A stretch of DNA of 10,639 bases from CAADGY01 sp900696665 (GTDB lineage: Bacteria; Acidobacteriota; Terriglobia; Bryobacterales; Bryobacteraceae). This document shows positions 1 to 5,195 of this stretch, in pieces (positions within the stretch are counted from its first letter, which is position 1; each line of letters starts with the position of its first letter). The notes below the pieces were generated by a model, which was not told the origin of the DNA, searched no databases, and saw only the letters and a program-made list of their open reading frames with translations. Made by a program: the position numbers and the translations under genes. Location: contig JAPSFM010000151.1 in the NCBI GenBank assembly GCA_035063885.1, positions 1 through 10,639 of the forward strand, in the 5' to 3' direction.

Positions 1-1
1 C

Positions 2-133
2 GTAGCTGAACAGATCGTGCTGCTGAAGGTCTTCACCGCGCATACAGGTGAAGACGACGCAAACATTCCAGACGTGACATGTTTCGGTCTGTCCGACTTA
101 GAATTTCAGCAGCCTGTTAGACTGGATATCTAA
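2..133 (+). CDS. possible 3' end of an unrecognised ORF entering from the left
   Basis: From base 2 the plus strand is open for 43 codons to TAA at 131-133. Codons in the first half look coding (ATC, GTG, CTG, CTG, AAG, GTC, TTC, ACC, GCG), with residues such as AEQIVLLKVFTAHTGEDD. I do not recognise the product. The end overlaps the C-terminal codons of the minus-strand ORF at 98-985 tail to tail. A run this short can be open by chance, and the inverted repeat at 29-55 lies inside it, so this is only a possibility. Confidence 0.3.
   Translation, partial: VAEQIVLLKVFTAHTGEDDANIPDVTCFGLSDLEFQQPVRLDI
29..55. repeat. 9-bp perfect inverted repeat, possible hairpin
   Basis: GTCTTCACC at 29-37 and GGTGAAGAC at 47-55 are perfect reverse complements separated by 9 nt. 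The repeat lies about 43 nt beyond the stop codon of the minus-strand gene ending at 98, where a transcript end could be expected. There is no T-run after it on either strand, so a classical intrinsic terminator is not supported. Confidence 0.45.
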
Positions 134-985
134 GTTGGCCTTTGGGCCGCTGGGATCGCGCTTTGCGGGTTCGGCGTAAGTGTCTTGGCTGGCAACGGGA
201 ACGCTGGAGTCTTGGGCGGATTGAGACGAGAGATCAGGTTGGTTGTTGTTCGTCGCCGTCACGGTCTTCGCTGTTGCTGCCCTAAAGTTGTGCGAGCATC
301 GCCGATCGCAAAAGTGCTGAATCGTCAGAGACCTGTCTCCTGCCCCGGTCCTTTTCGCCGTCTGTCGGACTGGCGGTGCTGTAATGCAGATGGCCAAGTG
401 AGTTAACTGATCACCGGGATTATAAAAGATCAGGTCATATGCACCGGTTCTGCGGGCACAGAACCCGATGTCGTCAGAAAATCCGTCACACACGCGGCTG
501 ATAACCTTGCAATCAGAGGCGAAACAGGATTCCCCGTCCTCCCAAGAATCGAAATCGTCATCATCGCAGACAGCAATCGTCACTGGATGGGTGCTGGCGA
601 CGGCTATAGAAGCCGACTGGCCGCGTACAAGCTCAACTAAGTAACGGCATTCACCGCGTGGGGAAAGATCGATCTCGTCCGAGATGTTCCAACCTGGATG
701 GTTGTTGGGCTCGCGGGCCCGCGACCGGCTTTGAGGAATTCTAGTCCTGAGGCGGATCGCCGTCCAGATAGAGTGAAGGATCATCAGTCGCGGCGTGCGC
801 AGCAGTGACGGTGTGCATAGCGTGCGTTTGGATATCGCGCTCGTAGAATCCGATACGAGATGGCGGAGCTCTGAAACCGGCGATCGCGAAGATGGCTCGC
901 TGACCGGAGAACTGAAAGGGCCGAAGTCATTGACACGCGTTGGATCCCACCACGCCATAGCGATGTGCAACGGTGCGGAGGGCAT
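98..985 (-). CDS. cysteine-rich beta-sandwich-like domain protein, N-terminal part probably frame-broken
   Basis: The ORF stops with TAA at 100-98. Roughly residues 101-202 (counted from ATG 985) read like a secreted or surface beta-sandwich of the GOLD-like or pre-peptidase type. Alternating strands (RYLVELVRGQSASIAVAS, VTIAVCDDDDFDSW) lead to a TGAYDLIFYNPGDQ turn and a final strand LAICITA. Seven cysteines fall inside this domain and two more just after it (FCDRRC), suggesting disulfides or metal sites. The C-terminal 70 residues are Gln/Ser/Asn/Pro-rich and probably disordered. Residues 1-95 do not look like protein: no signal peptide is visible. A different minus-strand frame (926-741) does look coding there, so the annotated start is unreliable and a frameshift near 741-784 is possible. 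ATG at 784 is an alternative start. No function is assigned. It points away from the plus-strand genes. Confidence 0.5.
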   Translation of the reverse strand: MPSAPLHIAMAWWDPTRVNDFGPFSSPVSEPSSRSPVSELRHLVSDSTSAISKRTLCTPSLLRTPRLMILHSIWTAIRLRTRIPQSRSRAREPNNHPGWNISDEIDLSPRGECRYLVELVRGQSASIAVASTHPVTIAVCDDDDFDSWEDGESCFASDCKVISRVCDGFSDDIGFCARRTGAYDLIFYNPGDQLTHLAICITAPPVRQTAKRTGAGDRSLTIQHFCDRRCSHNFRAATAKTVTATNNNQPDLSSQSAQDSSVPVASQDTYAEPAKRDPSGPKANLDIQSNRLLKF

Positions 986-1397
986 TCCGGATGCCTTTAG
1001 TAACCGGCGGTGGTTGTCTGATCTCCCGCCAGACAGCCCGAAAAGTAGAAACTTACCCCTCCATTCTGTTGACTCGTTGGCGTGCCAAGATCCGACATAG
1101 TCGTGGTGGAGCAGTTATGCTTTGGTGTCTAGTCGTCGACGACATGATTGCTGCCGCCCGCCTTCCCTTTCAGCGATCTGTACTGTAATTTGCGATGATT
1201 GCTGCCATCACCAATCCAGCTGGTAGATCGGTCCATCACCAGCCAAGCCAACATCCTTTGCCGCTGCCGGCCGAAACCCAGCAGCGAATTCAACTGCTAT
1301 CAACACTGTGATTATTCAAAGACGGATCGTTTGTCCCCTCCCTAACCCGGACGAGCCGGAACCAAACAGGTATATGATTCAGCGCGGGCGCTGAATC
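986..1397. other. intergenic stretch without a recognisable gene
   Basis: I see no convincing gene on either strand here. It holds two short direct repeats: ATGATTGCTGCC at 1144-1155 and 1195-1206, and CCATCACCA at 1205-1213 and 1233-1241. The last 24 bases form the inverted repeat described at 1374-1399. The left border of the mobile-type gene that follows probably lies somewhere in this stretch, but I could not identify a clear terminal inverted repeat or target duplication. Confidence 0.4.
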
Positions 1398-1399
1398 AT
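1374..1399 (+). promoter_or_regulatory. 12-bp perfect inverted repeat running into the start codon of the 505-residue gene
   Basis: ATGATTCAGCGC (1374-1385) and GCGCTGAATCAT (1388-1399) are exact reverse complements with 2 nt between them. The last two bases of the right arm are the A and T of the ATG at 1398, and no Shine-Dalgarno sequence is visible before that ATG. In RNA the stem would cover the start codon, which could keep translation low. In DNA it could be a binding site for the encoded protein. Both roles are inferences. Confidence 0.6.
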
Positions 1400-2915
1400 G
1401 GTATTGATCACCGAGAGGTACATCGAGAAGATCGCGGGAGTTCTGTCCTGCTACGACCGCGTGATCGTGCAGGGCACACTTCCGATTTTCTGCTATGCCG
1501 AGGGGATGACGAAGTACCTGACGGCGCGTGGAATCAGAATCTTCGATTTCACCGCGTTCGCCAGGCCGCTGACGGAAGCAATCAAGGCGAATGCCGAGGC
1601 GCTGGCGGAGGCCGCCGGATTGGCCGTGGACTATATCCGGAAGAAGAATTTCCGCAAAGAGGACAAGATCAAGTCGGTGCTCGCCGAGCGCGGCCAACAT
1701 CCCGGGCTGGTGTGGGTCTTCTCGGCTCTGGAGCCGTGCACGACCTACCAGCCGTGGTTCGACAAGACCAGCCAGCGGGCCTATCTTCGGCCGGACGACG
1801 GCAAGTGCCTGCATTATTACTTCTACTTCATCGATGAGGAACTGGGTCTGTGCTATGTGCGGGTGCCGACGTGGTGTCCCTTCCGTCTCCAGTTCTACTG
1901 CAATGGGCACAACTGGGTGGCAGGCCAACTCAGGCGCAGGCGGATTGCGTTTCAAATGCTGGATAACGCCTTTGTGGAGGTCGCCGACGGGGACAAGGCA
2001 CAGCAGATCGCCGACAACTGGACGCCCGAGCGGCTGCACCGCAAACTGGAGCAGTTCGCCCGCCATTACTGTCCGATTCTGAAGCAGATTGAGGAACGCT
2101 ATCACTGGAGTCTGGAAACGGTCGAGTACGCCACCGATATCGTGTTCCACCGCCAGTCGGACCTGCAGGACCTCTACGGCGAACTGATCCGGACCGCCAT
2201 TCACACCGTGAAACCGGATGACATCGCCACATTCCTCGGCAGGAAGCTGAACGGCAATTATCAGGACGAAATGGGCAACCGCTACAACGTCCGCATCGAG
2301 GGGACACGCGTTCGCCACTCGATGGGCAAGACCTCGATTAAGATGTACGACAAGTTTGGCCGCATCCTGCGGATCGAAACTACCACACTGGACATCACCT
2401 TTTTCAGACACTACCGCCAGGTAGAACAGCGGGACGGCACGACCGCCATGAAGTACGCGCCCATGAAGAAGACCATCTATAGCCTGGGAGCGCTGCGGGA
2501 AGTTCTCACCGCCGCCAACCGGCGCTACATTGAGTTCATCTCTGCCATTGACGACCCCAGCGACGGAATACGGAAGCTGAACAGGCTCAGTCAGTCCGTC
2601 CGTGAACATCAGCGCTGCTACCGCGGCTTCAATTTCTTCGATCAACAAGACGATCTGCTGTTGCGAGTCATCGCCCGCGGCGAGTTCAACATCAGTGGTT
2701 TCCAGAACAAGCGCCTTCGAGCATTCCTCCCAGCTTGCAGCAGCGGTCAGATCTCACGCCTGCTGAAACGTCTGCGAACGCACGGCCTGATCAAAAAGGT
2801 CGGCCGCTGCTACAAGTACTACCTCACCGCTCTGGGCCGCCAGGTCACCGCTCTCGGACTCAAACTAAAGAACCTCGTCATCATTCCGGAGTTGAACACC
2901 GTGGACGCACACTGA
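1398..2915 (+). CDS. putative transposase-like protein with C-terminal winged helix (uncharacterised mobile family)
   Basis: The protein has 505 residues and begins MVLITERYIEKIAGVLSCYD. From memory, this family recurs in nearly identical copies in Acidobacteriota, Verrucomicrobiota and related metagenomes. It is usually called hypothetical, MarR-like or transposase; I cannot search to confirm. Conserved-looking blocks are LHYYFYFIDEELGLCYVRVP with TWCPFRLQFYCNGHNW directly after it (about 138-174), ATDIVFHRQSDL (about 246-257), HTVKPDDIATFLGRKLNGNY (about 270-289) and KMYDKFGRILRIETT (about 316-330). Near the end, SGQISRLLKRLRTHGLIKK looks like a winged-helix recognition region. No standard DDE, HUH or serine-recombinase motif is evident to me. 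The start ATG lies in an inverted repeat without a ribosome-binding site. It sits between the beta-sandwich ORF and broken arsC genes, a typical insertion-sequence neighbourhood. A repetitive non-transposase protein is the main alternative. Confidence 0.65.
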   Translation: MVLITERYIEKIAGVLSCYDRVIVQGTLPIFCYAEGMTKYLTARGIRIFDFTAFARPLTEAIKANAEALAEAAGLAVDYIRKKNFRKEDKIKSVLAERGQHPGLVWVFSALEPCTTYQPWFDKTSQRAYLRPDDGKCLHYYFYFIDEELGLCYVRVPTWCPFRLQFYCNGHNWVAGQLRRRRIAFQMLDNAFVEVADGDKAQQIADNWTPERLHRKLEQFARHYCPILKQIEERYHWSLETVEYATDIVFHRQSDLQDLYGELIRTAIHTVKPDDIATFLGRKLNGNYQDEMGNRYNVRIEGTRVRHSMGKTSIKMYDKFGRILRIETTTLDITFFRHYRQVEQRDGTTAMKYAPMKKTIYSLGALREVLTAANRRYIEFISAIDDPSDGIRKLNRLSQSVREHQRCYRGFNFFDQQDDLLLRVIARGEFNISGFQNKRLRAFLPACSSGQISRLLKRLRTHGLIKKVGRCYKYYLTALGRQVTALGLKLKNLVIIPELNTVDAH

Positions 2916-2940
2916 CAAATCCTGCCAAAATTGAACAGAA

Positions 2941-2955
2941 ACCTACTACGTAGGT
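2941..2955. repeat. short palindrome after the 505-residue gene
   Basis: ACCTAC at 2941-2946 and GTAGGT at 2950-2955 are perfect reverse complements with 3 nt between them, 26 nt after the TGA of the putative transposase gene. No T-run follows. It could mark the element's right end or be incidental. Confidence 0.3.
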
Positions 2956-2989
2956 ACTAACGCAAATCGAACTTCGTTAAGCCGAATGT

Positions 2990-3420
2990 TTATGCCTCCT
3001 CCCGGCTACCGTATGCCCCTTCGCCAAGAAAAACCATTACACGCGCGTGGATTTTGCCCCTCAGCGTCCGGAAGGCTTGCAGTCGCGCCTCTCCGATTTG
3101 GGTGAAAGCCGCGGGGTCTTTAAAGGCCAATGGAGCCGTTCGGGTGCCCGGAAAAAAACCGGGCATTCCTCCCGTCTTGTTGCAGACCGTGATCACGAAA
3201 TCCAATTGCTGTCCTTCGAACTCGCTCACCGGTTTCGAACGCTGGGCAGAAATGTCGATATTCAGTTCCCGCATCACTTTGACGGCTTCCTTCCGCACCT
3301 AAGTCGGTTGCGTACTAACGGAAAATACGTCAAATAACTCGTCTGCCTCGTGCCGAAGCCCTCTGCGATTTGGCTCCAGGCGGAATTACCTGTACACACA
3401 ATTAGTACTCGCTGCTTCAC
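2990..3420 (-). pseudogene. arsC: arsC-type arsenate reductase (low-molecular-weight phosphatase fold), inactivated
   Basis: A GTG start at 3420-3418 opens the frame VKQRVLIVCTGNSAWSQIAEG, the N-terminal P-loop of thioredoxin-linked ArsC and LMW tyrosine phosphatases. The family motif is C-x5-R-S; here Cys9 (3396-3394) is kept but the Arg codon has become TGG Trp (3378-3376). After AEGF the frame is lost: removing the effect of a 1-nt deletion near 3357-3355 restores RHEADELFDVFSVSTQPT, the expected next segment. An in-frame TAG (3301-3299) follows. The last 102 residues (3298-2990) remain open, with VMRELNIDISAQRSKPVSEF, FVITVCNK and FKDPAAF, which match the family's C-terminal half. The later Cys of the usual CPVFPG segment is replaced (GMPGFFPG). 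The gene cannot make active enzyme. It lies directly downstream of a second arsC remnant on the same strand, so an ars operon once stood here. If called from GTG 3298 it would wrongly appear as a small intact gene. Confidence 0.85.
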
Positions 3421-3447
3421 GGCCAACCACTCCTAACGTTCTCTCGC

Positions 3448-3602
3448 CTACTGGGCGTTCTGAGCCCACAAGAATTCCATGATGCGCTCGTGGCTTGGGT
3501 CTCGAATTCGTCGGAAGTCCGCGAGCCTTCCGTCTCGGTCCCCTGAACAACCGCAGGATCTTCGAAGCTCCAGTGGATTCGCCCCGTTGCAGGTGGATAC
3601 TA
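3448..3602 (-). pseudogene. arsC: C-terminal fragment of a second arsC-type arsenate reductase
   Basis: On the minus strand the codons at 3599-3528 read YPPATGRIHWSFEDPAVVQG followed by TET, the hallmark C-terminal segment of ArsC. Here the frame breaks. A 1-nt deletion near 3528 explains it, because the shifted frame 3528-3448 continues RLADFRRIRD, then SHERIMEFL, and ends with TAG at 3450-3448, as the C-terminal helix of ArsC does. A TAG (3602-3600) lies just before the recognisable part. I could not trace the N-terminal half further upstream on the minus strand (3603-3830), so it is deleted or too decayed. The stop is 28 nt before the GTG of the other arsC remnant, a tandem operon-like order. 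Confidence 0.75.
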
Positions 3603-3824
3603 CCGGGGTCGATGCGAAATCCGATGATGGGCCGTCGAGATGCCGGCGTCATGCCTTGGATTGTATCTGAGTTGCCGAGACAACGCCTGCAGAAGCTCTG
3701 CAAACGCAAAACTCCACTGCTTGTACCACCCGCCACCCTGGTTCCCGCACATCCTCTCGGGCGGAATCTGAGAGAATTGTAAAATCGCGTCGGATTTCCC
3801 CCGTTCCGCGAGTCATTATTTTAG

Positions 3825-3861
3825 AGGTGGCCAGTACTTTCTGGACTGCTCGGAGCCACCT
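3825..3861 (+). promoter_or_regulatory. inverted repeat in the leader of the sigma-factor operon
   Basis: AGGTGGC (3825-3831) and GCCACCT (3855-3861) are perfect reverse complements. Within the 23-nt loop, a smaller CCAG/CTGG pair (3831-3834 and 3841-3844) overlaps the end of the left arm. The right arm ends one base before the GGAGG ribosome-binding site, so a leader hairpin could affect ribosome access. It could equally be an operator. I see no convincing -35/-10 pair in 3770-3825. Confidence 0.4.
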
Positions 3862-3866
3862 GGAGG
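3862..3866 (+). promoter_or_regulatory. ribosome-binding site deciding the sigma-factor start
   Basis: GGAGG lies 9 nt before ATG 3876 but only 3 nt before the in-frame TTG at 3870. This spacing favours ATG 3876 as the start. Confidence 0.7.
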
Positions 3867-3875
3867 ACGTTGGGT

Positions 3876-4463
3876 ATGCCCGAGAGCAGCCGGGAAAATC
3901 AGGAACGCATTCCAGATTTTTATCTCCGTCCGGTTGTAAGAGGGCAGCGGATATATCCTGAAGTGCGTGCTGCATTTGAGAAGCTGTGGCCCTGGTTTTG
4001 GAGCTACGTCGGAAGGCAGCTTGGCGATCGAGAACGTGCAGCGGATCTGGCCGAAGAAATCGCCGCCCGCGTGTCCAAGAACCTGCAAACCCAACAAGGT
4101 GAGATCCGGTCGCTCGTCGCCTTTTGTCGCGTTTCTGCAGTGAACTTCATCACATCCACGAAGACGAGGGAAAGCAAAATCGATTACCGCGGCCTCGGCC
4201 AGGACATTGAGGTGGCACGTGGCCCGGCTGCACCGGACGAGCATGAAGATGTCGAGCTTTCGATCTGGGCCGATCAAATCCTGGAAGGCCATAACCCGGA
4301 TACCCGAACAATACTGGAGCTCCGTCTCCTTGATCATACGTGGCCGGAAATTGGTCGTGTTCTCGGCATCAGCGAAGATCAAGCCCGACTTCGGTTCCGG
4401 CGAGCAATGGAACAAACGGATGACGACGTTCTGCCGCGCAGACCCAAGAGAGGGCGTTTATGA
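3876..4463 (+). CDS. ECF-like RNA polymerase sigma factor
   Basis: This is a 195-residue sigma-70 family protein that would direct RNA polymerase to a dedicated promoter set. Region 2-like sequence lies at about residues 29-70 (AFEKLWPWFWSYVGRQLGDR, then ADLAEEIAARVSKN). Region 4 with its helix-turn-helix is at about 140-180 (DTRTILELRLLDHTWPEIGR, then VLGISEDQARLRFRRAMEQ). Length and the lack of regions 1 and 3 fit the ECF group, although region 2 is divergent. ATG 3876 was chosen over TTG 3870 because GGAGG is 9 nt before it. The stop overlaps the next ATG by 4 nt (ATGA), implying coupling to the anti-sigma-like gene, the usual arrangement for ECF pairs. A leader hairpin lies just upstream. 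Its targets are unknown; control of its own operon is likely but inferred. Confidence 0.85.
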   Translation: MPESSRENQERIPDFYLRPVVRGQRIYPEVRAAFEKLWPWFWSYVGRQLGDRERAADLAEEIAARVSKNLQTQQGEIRSLVAFCRVSAVNFITSTKTRESKIDYRGLGQDIEVARGPAAPDEHEDVELSIWADQILEGHNPDTRTILELRLLDHTWPEIGRVLGISEDQARLRFRRAMEQTDDDVLPRRPKRGRL

Positions 4464-5194
4464 AGCCGCTGAAGTCAAAGTCCGACATCGTTCCGGGTGT
4501 CAGCGAAGAGAAGTTCCTGCGCGCAGCTCGGCGGTACGTTGAGTTGGCTTATCCGAATCCGGACCGCGTGGGATGTCCCGGACAGCAGTGCCTGGAGAGT
4601 CTTGCTCACCGGAAATGCTCGGCCGCAGAGCACATACAGGACGTCCACCACATCGCGACTTGCTCGCCGTGTTTTGTTGAATACCAGACGATCCGAAGGG
4701 CGTGGAAGCGGAAACGACTGGCTCTTGCCGCAACCGGCGTCGCCGCGGCAGTCGTGGTCGTAATCTTCTCCGGGATTTTCTTGTTTGGTGGTCGCGGCGT
4801 CCCCGTTGCGAACTCCCCCGCCGTCCAGCCGGCCGAGATCGCGAAGGAAGTACATCAGAAGCGCGTGATTGATTTGCGTCCGTTTGAAAGGTTCCGTGGC
4901 GAAGGCGGGACAGAGGCACGGCGGCGGCACGGCCCGGTGATTCTGGAGCGCGCAATGCTGGACTTGACGATTCAGTTGCCCGTCGGATCGGAAGAAGGAA
5001 AGTACCTGTTTGAGTTGGTCGATTCCTCCGGAATTCAGAGACTTCAAACATCCGGCGATGCCTTCATAAAGGACTACATTACGACGGCCGAGGCGCTGTT
5101 TGACTTGCGCGGGCTCTCGCCAGGCCAGTTCACGCTTGCCGTTCGTCGAGTCGACCAGCCTGAGCCTACACCGTATCCTGTCGAGATTCGCTGA
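4460..5194 (+). CDS. membrane-anchored zinc-binding anti-sigma-like protein
   Basis: This 244-residue protein begins with a cytosolic part of about 85 residues that contains H64-x3-C68-x2-C71 (HIATCSPC), the signature of zinc-binding anti-sigma domains. C39, C44 and C53 are upstream candidates for the remaining ligand. A positively charged stretch (RKR at 84-86) precedes one hydrophobic membrane helix at about 87-109. The remaining 130 residues should lie outside the membrane. They contain DLTIQLPVGSEEGKYLFELV and a C-terminal strand-rich segment (GQFTLAVRRV), resembling a small beta-sandwich. AGAGAGGG sits about 6 nt before ATG 4460. It overlaps the sigma gene by 4 nt and ends 1 nt before the CHAT gene. 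The likely role is to hold the sigma factor at the membrane until a signal or proteolysis releases it. Family and topology are well supported, partner and signal are inferred. Confidence 0.8.
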   Translation: MKPLKSKSDIVPGVSEEKFLRAARRYVELAYPNPDRVGCPGQQCLESLAHRKCSAAEHIQDVHHIATCSPCFVEYQTIRRAWKRKRLALAATGVAAAVVVVIFSGIFLFGGRGVPVANSPAVQPAEIAKEVHQKRVIDLRPFERFRGEGGTEARRRHGPVILERAMLDLTIQLPVGSEEGKYLFELVDSSGIQRLQTSGDAFIKDYITTAEALFDLRGLSPGQFTLAVRRVDQPEPTPYPVEIR

Positions 5195-5195
5195 T

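Noticed and set aside
1290..2648. Long minus-strand open frame of 452 codons
   Set aside because: It lies opposite the 505-residue gene and its translation is repetitive in Val/Leu/Gly/His with no recognisable domain. The plus-strand protein has clear conserved blocks, so this is an antisense artefact.
1188..2967. Possible terminal inverted repeats of the mobile-type gene (ATTTGCG at 1188-1194 against CGCAAAT at 2961-2967; also TTTGTC-type matches near 1330 and 2920)
   Set aside because: The matches are only 6-7 bp without extension and without matching flanking duplications, so they are expected by chance.
2954..3320. GTACTAACG repeated at 2954-2962 and 3312-3320
   Set aside because: A 9-bp direct repeat, one copy inside the arsC relic. 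The spacing does not bracket any element.
3386..3736. Minus-strand open frame whose RRPIIGFRID resembles the start of DUF3565-type proteins
   Set aside because: The similarity does not continue after about ten residues, and another frame of the same strand carries the much stronger ArsC signature.
3495..3782. Plus-strand open frame of 95 codons over the ars region
   Set aside because: It is rich in Arg and Pro with no domain, and lies opposite the arsC fragment, which explains the sequence better.
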